Source: Chaenocephalus aceratus (taxonomy: Eukaryota; Chordata; Actinopteri; Perciformes; Channichthyidae). From it: a stretch of 64,000 nucleotides of DNA. Shown here piece after piece: positions 26,566 to 46,572 of this stretch (positions are counted from its first letter, which is position 1; each line of letters opens with the position of its first letter). The stretch spans positions 35,790,218 to 35,854,217 of the forward strand of contig CM043787.1 in assembly GCA_023974075.1 (NCBI GenBank), written 5' to 3'. The notes under the pieces were generated by a model. It was not told the DNA's origin and ran no database searches. It saw nothing but the letters and a program-made list of their open reading frames with translations. Position numbers and translations under genes: made by a program.

Positions 26566-28002
26566 ATTCAAACCTTTATTTATCCATGTAAAATCCCATT
26601 GAGATCAATGATCTCTTTTTCAAGGGAGACCTGCAAGCAGTAGGTTCACAAGAAGACATAAAAACATAAACAACAGAACAACAGAACAACAAAGGAACAT
26701 CATACAGCAAAATGTACAGGGGATTACAATTTACATATTTAACCACATGTACAGGTACCAACAGCATCTTGATTTTGTAGCATCCAACCGAGCTTTAAAA
26801 ACATGTAGTGGTACTAGCTTGGTAATTTTCCATTCTTTTTGCAGACTGTTCCAAGTTAGTGGAGCTGCACATCTAAAAGCTTTTCTTCCTAAGACAGTCC
26901 TAGCACTTGGCACATTTAATAAAACCACAGCATGCGATCTCAGGCAATAAGTACTTTCAATTCGCCGAGAGATCAGGGAGCAGATATAAGATGGTAGTTT
27001 ATCCAACATGGCTTTTGTAAATGAAAAAGTACCAGTGACTGGGTACAGTAAGTGATGGCAAAACCGCCCTTGGTATACAGGGTACAGTGATATGTAAGTG
27101 CTTTACAATTTGTCAAAATCTCAGTGCACTGTGATACGCAGCATCTAACTTGCTCAGGTAATTGGCAGGTGCATTCATATACATCAAATCACCATAGTCC
27201 AGCACAGGTAAAAAGGTCACAGTGACTAGCCTTTTCCTGGCCTCAAGCGAGAAACATGCAGGACTTATTTCTGTAAAAGAAACCTAGCCTAACCCTCAGC
27301 TTTTTAAGCAGGTTATTTACATGAATTTAAAAGTGAGACAATCATCAAGCCAGATACCCAGGTATTTGTAACAGGTAACCACTTCAAGTTGTATTCCTTG
27401 CGTAGTTACAATATCCAAAGCAGTCTCCGGTGTATTTTTTAGCTTTAGCTTTAGAAAAGAGCATTACCTTGGTTGTATCCACATTTAAAAGAAGCTTAAG
27501 TTCAGAGAGCTGAGCCTGAATAATGTTAAAAACAGCCTGTAATTTAACAACAGCCTCGTTAATCGAGGGACCTGCACAGTACATAACGGTATCGTCCGCA
27601 TAAAATGTAAGGTTGCTCCTTCGACATTTTCACCTAAACTATTAATATAAATAGAGAATAATAGCGGACCTAAAACTGAACCTTGTGGTACACCATTAGT
27701 GATGTTTAACCACTCAGAAGACAGCCCATCCAAGTGAACACATTGGGACCTTTCAGAGAGGTAGTTTACAAACCACCCCACTGCATGGATAGATATGCCA
27801 ATACTGACCAGCCTCTGCTTCAAAATGCGATGATCGACGGTATCAAAAGCTTTGGATAGGTCAACAAACAGAGCTGCACAACTCTGCTTATTATCTAAAA
27901 TACTCGTAATATCATTCACCACTTTTATTGTGGGAGTGATGATGCTATGTTGCTTTCTGAAGCCTGATTGATGTTTTAGACAGGATGTCATTTGTACATA
28001 AA
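26566..28002 (-). pseudogene. LINE reverse transcriptase, 3' part (Rex/L2-like)
   Basis: Minus-strand non-LTR retrotransposon. From 5' to 3' on that strand: the reverse transcriptase block at 27,991-27,485 with FVDLSKAFDTVDH and NGVPQGSVLGPLLFSIYI; the catalytic FYADD at about 27,600, reached only after a one-base frame change; a continuation at 27,584-27,384; and a C-terminal block at 27,009-26,731 with APLTWNSLQKEWK. The 3' end at 26,566 has AATAAAGG on the minus strand. Several frame breaks make it non-functional. Its 5' portion resumes at 31,261 on the other side of the DIRS insertion. Confidence 0.85.
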
Positions 28003-28160
28003 AACTATAGGTTACTTACGTAACCCCAGTCTCAGAGTAACATGAAGTGGGATGCGCCTCATCGCGGAGCAAACAGAAGCATCAATCTCATAATCACCCC
28101 CTATAAGTAGCCTGCGCCACGACGCATGCGTCATTCAAAATAAGCACCTCTTCTCGCTTC
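28003..28160 (-). repeat. DIRS terminal inverted repeat (3' end)
   Basis: 28,049-28,160 matches the reverse complement of 31,068-31,223, with one gap of about 48 bp. The outermost 28,003-28,049 is unique to this end and is complemented at 28,195-28,243. Confidence 0.85.
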
Positions 28161-28194
28161 ACCATAGCAAGGAGGGCCGTCTGGTGAGACATCT

Positions 28195-28280
28195 CACTTC
28201 ATGTTACTCTGAGGGGCTGGGGTTACGTAAGTAACCTATAGTTCTCATTCATAACACTCCGTTCGATGTCTCACTATGGG
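28195..28280 (-). repeat. DIRS internal complementary region
   Basis: 28,195-28,243 is the reverse complement of the left outer end (28,003-28,049, small gap). 28,241-28,280 is an exact 40-base reverse complement of the right outer end (31,221-31,260). The two halves share GTT. In DIRS elements this region is thought to template the ends of the circular intermediate. Confidence 0.9.
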
Positions 28281-28284
28281 ATAT

Positions 28285-29165
28285 TGTAGCTCCCGTATTG
28301 CCAGACGAGCTTATCTCGAAGATCACCGATCAACCAGAATTTAACAGGTGGAGTCTGATAGAGATTTATAGGGACAACTGGTCCGCATTCCAAATCTCTG
28401 CTGCGTCCCTAACAAGCTGGTTATCATACAGGAAGGAGTCCAGAACATACAAGTATCCGTTAAAACAATAATCTATTTTAATGGTAATATAACAATGCAA
28501 TACAATCAATACATTACCATACAAAACCATATCATATCATATGCGTAATGTCAGGAGTAGGCCTACTCCTGGCCCTTGTTCACGGGCCGCCACGACCTTC
28601 CGGTCCGGCGGCGCCAGAAGAGAGAGGCAGAACAAAAAGCTGAATAGGCTTTCATACCAACAGATACAGGAAGGGGTGGAGTTTACTCAACCTCCACACA
28701 CACACACCCCCCCCACATTCCAGAGACCTCAGATGTGTCTTAAAGGATATTTCTTTGCTTCCAAAGATAACACAAATATTTCACCTCTCATATCTCCAAC
28801 TTCTGGTTACACAAATACAAAGTAATTAAACCCACACATATACTATTCAAGAGATGTAGACTTCCCTGAAACTTGACATGCTAGCGATCTTCCCCCACCT
28901 AGCACCATGTCCTGCATAACACCTCCCCCACAGAGCAATAAAACCCTGTTTACTGCAACTAGCCCTTTGTTCATAGCCATTTTAGTCCTCACATTTATGA
29001 AGGATAAAACAGAGAAATCAATACAAAACACAACAAACACAGTATTGTTTGAACAGTATTCATTTAACTGCTACTATTGATAATTACCAGAGACACTCAA
29101 AGGACCTCTTTTAATATCTGGAAATTGCAACAAGACTTTCTGCCATTTCAAATGTAACACACTTC
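28285..29165 (-). mobile_element. 3' end of a retrovirus-like element: polypurine tract and LTR
   Basis: On the minus strand a purine run GTGGGGGAGG (28,922-28,931 region) is followed at once by TGTTATGCAGG; the unit ends CGGGAGCTACA at 28,285. It has TG...CA termini, as expected for a 3' LTR of about 637 bp. The 230 bp upstream would be the last internal bases and carry no clear ORF. The left flank is DIRS internal complementary region and the right flank is the end of DIRS ORF1. A retrovirus-like element therefore probably inserted into the DIRS, after which a deletion removed its 5' part together with the DIRS pol. No target duplication remains. Confidence 0.45.
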
Positions 29166-30620
29166 TTAAATATCAGATGCTGCAGGCCGCTGTTGCGAAG
29201 GCAGCGGCTGGACCCTTCGAGGGAGACAGAGGTGGAGGGCCTCGTCTTCCTTCTTTTTCGACTCGCACTTCCTCTGCATGGAAGCGAGAGCGGAGCCGAA
29301 AATCCCCTCGGGAACGATGGGCATGTCAAGCACATCTTCCTTTTCCCGGTCTGGGAGGTTGGTGAGGTTGAGCCATCTAGCTCTTTCCTGCACCATCATG
29401 ATCCCCATTACCTTGCCCGTGGCCTGGACGGCGCAGCGTTGGACACGGAGACAAATGTCTGTGACCGCGGCTATCTCGTCCAGAGTGGCCGGTCCAGGAT
29501 TGCTCGACATATCCTCACAGAGCTCCGCTTGGTACGCGGTTAGCATCGAGGAAACGTTCAGAGCCCTGGCGGACAATGCTGCGGCTCTGTAGGCCCGTTC
29601 AGTTATGGTCGACTGGAATCGGTCCGTTTTTGCTGGCAGCGTGGGGTTCCTGCTTGGTGGCTGGCCCATCCTCGGTAGGAGGTGGGCTGCCACCAGCGGT
29701 TCCATAGGCGGTATGCGGAGCAGGCCGAACCTCTCCATACCGTCACAGTCAAGGGAGTAGGCACCCTGGATTGGGGCCTTGTTGCTAAAGGGCCGGTCTC
29801 TCCACAAGAACGACACCTCATCCAACATCTCCGGGAAGACCGGAAGGAGTTGCCTCTTTGTCCTCGTTGTTTGGGAAAAAAGTTTCCCCTCGTAACGGGA
29901 CCTGGAGGTCTCCTTGGCCATTTCGGGCCACGGGATGTCTAGCCTGGACGCGGTGCGCTGACACACGGCCTGCAGGTCCATGCTTAGACAGGGCGAAGCT
30001 GGTGTGCTATCGCCCGGGAGAGCAGCCATCGCTCCCGGCTTTGCAGCCTGAGCCGATGACATGAAGATGTCGTCTTCCTGCTCATCCGAGTCAGACAGGA
30101 GGAACTCAGAGGTATCCTCTTCGTCCTCCATGTAGTCTAACTCTAGGACATCTTCCGCGGGTGAAACCATGGTGAGGTCCAGCCGGGAGCCCCAGCTTGG
30201 TATAGCGTGGGGCCCCGTTCCCGCGTCTCTTGCCGCCACCGGGTCTCGGCCTGATATGGCGCGGGATTCCGGTTCTGCGGGTGCCGCTGTCGATGAGCCC
30301 CAGACCGACCCAGTGAGGGGCTCCATCTCTGCGGCGGACGCCCCCGTGTCTTGATTGCCGGTCGGCAGATCAGTGGACATGAGGGAGTCCCGTCCCGACA
30401 GGCTAGCTTGTTGTGCTAACCTTCGGTGGAGGCTCTTCATAGTGAAGCGGGCACAATGCCCGCATGAGCCGGGGTTGTCAATGGCCTCCTGGGCGTGTTC
30501 CAGCCCGAGGCAGGACGAACAGATCTGGTGTGAGTCTGTGCCTGACACTTTCAACCCGCAGCCGCAGCGCCGAGCCTCCGAATTCCTGACTCCTCTGGTG
30601 TGAGGGAGAGAGGCGTCCAT
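29166..30620 (-). CDS. DIRS-like ORF1 (gag-like protein), 484 aa
   Basis: An uninterrupted frame on the minus strand. The N-terminal part has a Cys/His-rich block (ICSSCLG near residue 35, then CGHCARF near 55), probably metal-binding. An acidic stretch follows near 155-185 (DYMEDEEDTSEF, DSDEQEDDIF). The C-terminal half holds the family's conserved segment, with FQSTITERAYRAAALSARAL, TAYQAELCEDM, VQERARWLNL and DMPIVPEGIFGSALASMQ. I recognise this as the gag-like ORF1 that precedes pol in fish DIRS elements. The role is presumed to be particle or RNA binding. The start at 30,620 is the first ATG of the open frame and sits about 440 bp inside the right terminal repeat. Being open over 1.45 kb suggests a recent copy. 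Confidence 0.8.
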   Translation of the reverse strand: MDASLPHTRGVRNSEARRCGCGLKVSGTDSHQICSSCLGLEHAQEAIDNPGSCGHCARFTMKSLHRRLAQQASLSGRDSLMSTDLPTGNQDTGASAAEMEPLTGSVWGSSTAAPAEPESRAISGRDPVAARDAGTGPHAIPSWGSRLDLTMVSPAEDVLELDYMEDEEDTSEFLLSDSDEQEDDIFMSSAQAAKPGAMAALPGDSTPASPCLSMDLQAVCQRTASRLDIPWPEMAKETSRSRYEGKLFSQTTRTKRQLLPVFPEMLDEVSFLWRDRPFSNKAPIQGAYSLDCDGMERFGLLRIPPMEPLVAAHLLPRMGQPPSRNPTLPAKTDRFQSTITERAYRAAALSARALNVSSMLTAYQAELCEDMSSNPGPATLDEIAAVTDICLRVQRCAVQATGKVMGIMMVQERARWLNLTNLPDREKEDVLDMPIVPEGIFGSALASMQRKCESKKKEDEALHLCLPRRVQPLPSQQRPAASDI

Positions 30621-31067
30621 CTCGTTCGCCGTGAGGCGTGGAGAGGGCCCGCTCGTAACAGGTACGTCGAGAAAGAAAAAGTGTTACCAATCTGTCTTTA
30701 ATCCGGGGGAAAAAAGGACAGTGTGGGTCTTTTTTCTCAAAGGATATTACCTGGTGTGGTAATATTCCTGTAATCCTTTTCTCCTCCATGAGAAGAGAGA
30801 AGAAAAAAGCGTCCTCGCTACCGTGGTGTCGGTAGTGAGGAGAAAAACACAAGCTAGCAACGGGTGTGTTGCTAACTTGAAAGTCAAAACCTTACCTTAA
30901 CTCCAGAGGAAGAACGGCGAGGTTGACTATAATACTAACTGGTGTGTTAGTACCATACTCTTTTGCGAGGCAGAATAGGGTAACCGGCTAACGCCTGTCG
31001 ACCGAAAATTAGCTTTGGTTCAGTCTGTGGACTGTTAAGCTAGCCCGGCTACTATTAGAGATGTGCT

Positions 31068-31260
31068 CTGAAGCGAGAAGAGGTGTTTGAATGACGCATG
31101 CGTCGTGGCGCAGGCTACTTATAGGGGGTGATTTCCCCTGACGTTGACGTCAAGATCACCAGCCAATCAGGATTGGCGTAATGAGATTGATGCTTCTGTT
31201 TGCTCCGCGATGAGGCGCATCCCATAGTGAGACATCGAACGGAGTGTTATGAATGAGAAC
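31068..31260 (-). repeat. DIRS terminal inverted repeat (5' end)
   Basis: Counterpart of the left repeat, and probably the promoter-bearing end because ORF1 starts just inside it on the minus strand. It includes the block complementary to CCTATAAGTAGCCTGCG of the left end. The last 40 bases are complemented at 28,241-28,280. Confidence 0.85.
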
Positions 31261-31512
31261 TCCTTTACTTGTTCACTCTCTAGGCGTTCAAGAACCTTAG
31301 CCAGAACTGACAATTTAGAGATGGGTCTATAATTGTTTTAATAAGGTGGCCTCCCCTCCTTTTAGTAGTGGCAGGACATAAGCTGACTTCCATACTTTTG
31401 GGATTTTGTTCGTGCTGAGAGAGAGGTTAAAAAGAGTAGTAGTAGGTGGAGGTGGAGCAATAAAACGCTCCTGTGAAGAAATGGCAAAGGATATAGGACA
31501 TTGGAACATTTA
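31261..31512 (-). pseudogene. LINE reverse transcriptase, 5' part, split by the DIRS element
   Basis: Minus-strand coding text includes IPKVWKSAYVLPLLKGG and, closer to the DIRS border, RPISKLSVLAKVLERL, both from the N-terminal half of a LINE reverse transcriptase. The frame is broken between them near 31,330. It is the missing upstream part of the LINE at 26,566-28,002. Its own 5' end is truncated near 31,512. Confidence 0.8.
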
Positions 31513-32225
<713 letters not shown>

Positions 32226-32611
32226 TAAGTGACTTATACATATTCTAAAAACTGACATTTAGCTGATTTTCTGGACTATACTTAATTTATATTTGCAAAG
32301 AAAAAATGTATAGTATCAGAACAGGTCTTCTCCTTTTTTGACATAAGTTTGGCAATATCTCCTGAGAACCTCTGTTTCGAAGTATAAAGTGACCCATGGT
32401 CTTTGGTAGCACTTTTTGGTTTGTGCCTGATGGCTCTTACAGCACATTGTCAGACATTTTTCGAATTTATTTCCATGTCATGTGACCCAATGACTCCAAA
32501 ATAATGTAGCATTGTATTTCTACATCATGGGACAGATCTCTTTTATTTCATTTGAGTGTTTTTTCAATAGCTCCAATTTCATGTCTTTTGATTTGTATGT
32601 GTTTGCGCAGA

Positions 32612-33507
32612 TAATACACATTACATTACATTACATTGCATTTAGCTGACGCTTTTATCCAAAGCGACTTACAATAAGTGCGTTCGACCAACAAAATACA
32701 AACTTGAAGAAAACAGAATGATATAAGTACATCAGGCTTCATAGAGCAAAAACATTTCAAGTGCTACTCAACTGGCTATAGATAAGCCAGCCCTTTATTA
32801 GTATATAAGTGCTTTGTTAATAGTTCTATCGCTCGAAGTGGAGTCGAAAGAGATGAGTTTTCAGTCTGCGCCGGAAGGTGTGTAAGCTATCTGCTGTCCT
32901 GATGTCAATGGGGAGCTCATTCCACCATTTTGGAGCCAGGATAGCAACCCACGTGTTTTTGCTGATGGGAACTTGGGTCCCCTTCGCAGCGATGGTGCAG
33001 CGAGCCGTTTGGTTGATGCAGAGCGGAGTATACGTACGTGCTGGGGTGTACGGTTTAACCATGTCCTGGATGTAGGAAGGGCCAGATCCATTCGCAGCAT
33101 GGTACGCAAGTACCATTGTCTTGAAGTGGATTCTAGCAGTTATCCGGAAGCCAGTGGAGGGAGCGGAGGAGCGGCTTGGTGTGGGAGAATTTAGGAAGGT
33201 TGAAGACCAGGCGAGCAGCTGCATTCTGGATGAGCTGCAGAGGTCGGATGGCACATGCAGGTAGACCAGCCAGGAGGGAGTTGCAGTAGTCTAGGCGTGA
33301 GATGACGAGAGCCTGGACCAGAAAGTGCGTCGCTTTCTGGGTCAGCTGGGGACGCATCCTCCTGATGTTGTAAAGCGTGTATCTGCAGCAGCGGGTTGTA
33401 GCGGCGATGTTTGCAGTGAAGGACAGGTTGTTATCTAGGATCACACCCAGATTCCTTGCAGTCTGGGTCGGGGAAACAACAGAGGTGCCAATGTTGATTG
33501 TTAGGTC
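32612..33507 (-). pseudogene. L2-like LINE, 5'-truncated, reverse transcriptase C-terminus
   Basis: Minus strand. 33,444-33,133 encodes VISRLDYCNSLLAGLP, IQNAAARLVFNLPK and LLRSLHWLP. 33,254-32,826 continues with the C-terminal PKWWNELPIDIRTADSL and FRRRLKTHLFRLHF blocks, in another frame. The 3' tail contains the complement of AAGCGTCAGC and ends in an (ATGTA)n-type run at 32,612-32,640. A one-base shift separates the two parts. It is a dead, 5'-truncated insertion. Confidence 0.85.
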
Positions 33508-35352
33508 ACATCAGTGCCTTGATTCAAGATACTAGCAGTAGCAGTCTACTCTCAGGCAAGCTCAGAAATAATGTTTTGATCCACCCCATATACTCCATGA
33601 GCTCCTACCAGATGGCAGACGATAAAGAGGAACCTAACGTAAAATCAACTGCTTTAAAAAATAATTTCAGCCTACCCCAATAAAAAATTTAAATGATGTT
33701 GCTCAAGGCTTCAAGGGTTGTGCAAGTGATTGATGATATGATTAGGGGTTGTGCAATGTGTTGCTTGTTCTTTTCACTGGTAGTGAAATGTGTGCCATAT
33801 GTGTATTGGGATCTGTTTGAGTATACACTCTTTTGTTCCTAGGATTATTGTTTATTATAAGGCTATGGAGGCAGATAGCATTATATGATAAAACAATGTG
33901 TTATGTGTAACATTTAATTCCAAAACTAATTTCCCTATGGCAAGAATAAACTATATAGATAGCGGATGAGATATGAGTTGATATTCGTATCACTGACCTC
34001 CGCCCCACACTCTTGTGGACTTGTCAAGCAGATGCTCATTGAGTGCTTCAATGTGTTATGTGGAAACTTTCAGGCTTAGATTTAGTTGGTTACTTTCAAA
34101 ATCTAGCTAACCCTGGTCCCTCAAAAGTTGCCTTCCCCATCTCAAAGAGAAAATGTTAAATGAATGAGATACAAAACCATACAGCATCACTGCCTGTTAT
34201 TTGACATATAACCAAATAGGATAGTCCTTTATTAGTCCCACAGATCCACACATTTTTGACAGTCTGAATGGATGAATTCATAATATTGCACATAATAAAA
34301 AATGATGAATAGACAAAAGCAGCTGTTTGGATCATTGCATGTGATCTCGGTTGCAAAAACAATTGTTTTATACCTATGCGTGAATGTGAGCTCTGTCTGA
34401 CATTATGTTTTTTTTAAACATCCATATCTCCTCCTCACACTTGCAGTCTCACGTTCAAGCCAAGAGTGTGCCAACACTCTGTCTCTCTGTTGTTGGTGCC
34501 AGTGAGTCTGTCTTGTTGCAGGAAAATGTTTCATGGACTTCCAGGTTCTTCTGTGTGATGATATTCCAGGTTGATGTTCATTCTGCAAACACGGAACAAC
34601 TTGTATGACTCTGAAGTGACCGGCATCTTCACCACATGAAGCAGTATTACTCGTCCCTAAACATCAGGCAAAGAGAAACTCACATGTTCAGCTGAGTGTT
34701 TGGAGTTTTTTTTTGTGGAATGAGAGGACGTATCCATCTGGGGTGTTAAAGGTACCAGTGCTTGGTCAGGAAAAGTAAAACTGTGATGACGAGCTTTATG
34801 TTTTATGCAGTTGTCCCTCAATCAAATAAATGATTTTGCAATGGATCAGGTTAAAAGTATCATTCCATTTTCAATTTTTGTAAGGCAACATATACTTAAA
34901 TATCTAAATGTAGGATGTCATCGTGTAATTAGATAATTAATTCAGAAACTCAAAACATCCCCATGATGGCATATAAACATGCATGGAGCAGCTAAAAAAG
35001 CAGCTGCAGCTCAAATCATGATATCATGTAATGTCTATTGTGTGACATCGCCCTCAAGTGGGCACATTCCTTAAGTGCAGGATTTAGACCTAATAGACCC
35101 TCTGTTCACTGCAGGTGGATAATTCAAAAAGTGATATGGATACAAGTTTTAGGATTAACAGCATCATGTTTATTTATTATTTTGTTTATTAAAAGAATGC
35201 CCAATAGCTGATGACATGGCAATGAACTAATCTCTCAGGGCTCCACATCTAACATAACATACAAAACACAACTTGAAAAATATTGATATACAACTTCAGT
35301 CATATTCAATTATATTCATAACATGTAACCTTAACTTTTGGGAACTGTTTCT
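33508..35352. other. Intergenic, one LINE-tail-like scrap
   Basis: No supported gene. Near 34,215-34,330 the complement of ATAAAGGACTAT resembles a LINE tail. The short frames at 33,498-33,683, 34,156-34,362 and 34,403-34,608 lack domains. Confidence 0.4.
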
Positions 35353-35855
35353 AAGCAGAGGTGGAAGAAGTACTCGAGACTATATTTTGTTCTTAAGTAA
35401 AGTACCATAGTGTAGGAAGACTCTGTTACAAGTAAAAGTCCAGCATTCATAATCTTACTATAGGAAAAGTAGAAAAGTATTAGCATCAAAATATACTTAA
35501 ATTAAATTACCAAAAGTAAAAGTATGCTGCTCAATATCATAGGCGTCATTAGCGCTGGGGATGTCCCCACCACTTTTTTAAATGGCCAATTTTGTCCCCA
35601 TCACCTTTTTTAAAAATAGCCTTTAAGTATTGATTTAACTATTGATTATAAAATCACATTCTTAATCCAAATCTGCAAAGTAACTAAAGGTATTAATGTA
35701 GTGGAGTTAAAGTACACGATTTACCCCTAAACTGGGTATAAGTACAAAGTAGCAAACAATTGAAGTACACAAGTAACATTGAAGTACCTCAAAATATATA
35801 ATAAGTACATTACAAGTTAATCTACGTTACTGATCTGTTTTGCAACCTCAACGTG
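35353..35855. mobile_element. Non-autonomous DNA repeat, itself interrupted
   Basis: GGTGGAAGAAGTACTCGAGA, then AGTAAAAGTCCAGCATTCA, are signatures of a very common fish repeat based on AAGTAC/AAGTAAAAG motifs. Between about 35,540 and 35,640 it is interrupted by unrelated text (GGGGATGTCCCCACCAC), after which the family-like AGTACA motifs resume. Confidence 0.4.
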
Positions 35856-36004
35856 TATTTTTCAGATACAAACGACCATACTGGAAACTAATTATTAAAA
35901 CAAATGTTTAATGGACTTTCATTCAGTTAAATAATAGCAGCAAAAAACTGCTTAAAGTGTACATGTTTTGTTTTATAATAATTGCCATGAGTGGAATACA
36001 AAGA

Positions 36005-36900
36005 AATACAAAAGTAATAGAGGTTGACGCTCTGACGTTCTCATAGAACTTAATCATAGCCTGTTAAGACTTCACAGAGGCGGTATAGATCTGCAGTTCT
36101 GCAGAACAGCACATGAGGGGGTAAAAGGGAACGAGTGTGCTGATAAATTAGCAAAAAGTGCACTACAGAAGGAAATAACATTACCAGTTTGACTTGGAAA
36201 AGGAGAAGGAAAAGCAAAAATTAACAAAAAAGGGGATGGCAGAAAAGGTGGGAGAAAGACCAGAAAGGCAACGAGTATCATAAAGTACAAAAAACAATTA
36301 CAATTAATATTTATAAAGAAAGAAACAGAAGGGAAGAAATCATGATAGCTAGACTCAGACTGAATCACACAGCATTGAATAGTACGCTGATGTCATGGGG
36401 AAAAGTAACAGTGACAAGTGTAGGAACTGTGGAGTTAAAGAAATTGTGGAACATGTCTTGTTACATTGTAACATCTATAAAGCTGAAAGAGAAAAACTAA
36501 AGGCTAAAGTTTTAGAGGCAGAGAGGGAATGGAGTGTGGTTGGTATTTTGGGAACAAAAGGAGAGGGAGTAAGAGCTACCAGAAAGTCACTGTTTACCTT
36601 TAGGTCAGGAAAGATCATAGATTTTTATTTTATTTTTATTTATTTCATGTTTTTTGTTGATTTATTTATTTGTATTGTTTGATTAGATCATAGGTTAAGA
36701 GATGGAATGATATGATGATTCATACTCATGTACAGTAGGTGGCGGTATGCACCTTGAAAGTTGTTTGCAATCCGCCAAAACCGAGAGAAGAAGAAGAAGA
36801 GATGGAATGATATGATGATTCACACTCATGTACAGTAGGTGGCGGTATGCACCTTTAAAGTTGTTTGCAATCCGCCAAAATCTGAGAGAAGAAGAAGAAG
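36005..36900 (+). pseudogene. I/Nimb-like LINE 3' end with RNase H remnant
   Basis: Plus strand. A frame at about 36,090-36,170 reads TAHEGVKGNECADKLAKSAL, matching the C-terminal part of the RNase H domain found in I-clade LINEs. Further on, 36,395-36,682 contains CRNCGVKEIVEHVLLHCNIY, the C-terminal CCHC-like motif of non-LTR retrotransposon ORF2. Stops lie between the two blocks. The 3' untranslated tail is a 100 bp unit present twice and ending in (GAA)n. The element is 5'-truncated and inactive. It abuts the got2 5' UTR. Confidence 0.75.
36701..36900 (+). repeat. Two tandem copies of a 100-bp LINE tail
   Basis: 36,701-36,800 and 36,801-36,900 are aligned copies differing at a few bases. 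Each contains TACAGTAGGTGGCGGTATGC and ends AGAGAAGAAGAAGAAG. The second copy ends 66 bp before the got2 ATG. Confidence 0.95.
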
Positions 36901-36966
36901 TTGTGCTGCCTGCCCTTCACATCCGTCTACATCCTCTGAGGCTCTGCTCCCTGCCGCAGCTCAACC

Positions 36967-45615
<8,649 letters not shown>

Positions 45616-45967
45616 AGTGGATCCTGCTGGCAGAGCTATGAAATCAAAGCAGCAGTGTGATCGAGGAGCTTAATGCGTCACTTATTCTCTGTCTCCGCCA
45701 TTCCACCTTTTAGAAAAGAGCACTATGTTTAGTTAGACATTTTCTTGATCGGATTTCATCATGAGTTTAACTTGGAAACTGATGTCGAACACATTTCGAT
45801 TTTTTGTTGATGGTTTACATTTCACTAAACTGGCTCCCCTACTAAATTGTAACCGACATGTTTTCTCCCTGACGGATCATCTTTTCTTATTTATTATCTG
45901 GAATCAACTCTTGGCTGTGCATTAGTCTCCTCTATGTGTGCCGTTCATCTGCTTTTGGCCCACTCAC

Positions 45968-46572
45968 AATAAAACATCCAGAATCGGGGTAATGTTAGAC
46001 TGCACTATTGAGGTCTCTGTTTCTATGTGAAAGCCTGTTTCTATGTGAGTTTTTTTTCTTGTTTGTTTTGTCTCAATTCCAATAGTGGCATTTTAGCACT
46101 TTATAAATTGTCAGGCACTGTTTGCGTATCCAGATTAGGCTGAACTGTGATTGTCCATCTGAACTAATCGATCATCCAGTAATGTCCTCATTATCTGTCT
46201 TTGGAATTTTCCTTACCATCTCCCTTGTAATCGGTACTTTTCCAGAGGGTTTTGTGAGTTTTTATTTTGGTTTCAATAGTTGGTGGTAACAACAGTTTCT
46301 CAGTCAGTCCTTTTTCAACCCCTTAAATAAAAAAAACAAGAACACAAGCCAGTTTTAATTTCAATCATGGAGGCTTTGTATTTGACACAAATTTCTATGT
46401 GTTGTTAATTAAGATGAGTGGGGTGCGTTATGGGGTAAAGAAATATATTCATGCTGCTCATTCACATTATGGTGTACAGTGTATGAATCTGTTCATCTTG
46501 TTCATCAATGTTTTGCATTCTGTCAGAATATAATGGATCACTGGACATGTACCTTATTGAACAAACAATAAA
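45968..46572 (+). terminator. got2: got2 polyadenylation signals
   Basis: AATAAA at 45,968-45,973 and 46,567-46,572, about 355 and 955 bp after the stop, with another AAATAAA at about 46,325. This suggests alternative 3' ends. Usage cannot be told from sequence. Confidence 0.5.

Larger units (their letters stand above)
28003..31260 (-). mobile_element. Deleted DIRS-like tyrosine-recombinase retroelement
   Basis: The element has inverted terminal repeats (28,049-28,160 against 31,068-31,223, the left copy lacking about 48 bp) and one gag-like ORF on the minus strand. Next to the left repeat lies an internal complementary region that joins the complements of both outer ends. This arrangement is diagnostic of DIRS elements, which integrate as circles by a tyrosine recombinase and make no target duplication. 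Both ends share AAC, as expected for the recombination site. The reverse transcriptase, RNase H, methyltransferase-like and recombinase region is missing; about 880 bp with retrovirus-like LTR character occupies its place. The insertion interrupts a LINE whose frame resumes on either side. I infer a non-autonomous copy. Confidence 0.85.

Noticed and set aside
30169..30603. Plus-strand frames of 61-82 residues
   Set aside because: Antisense shadows of the GC-rich DIRS ORF1.
36072..36368. 98-residue minus-strand frame
   Set aside because: Antisense shadow of the LINE RNase H remnant.
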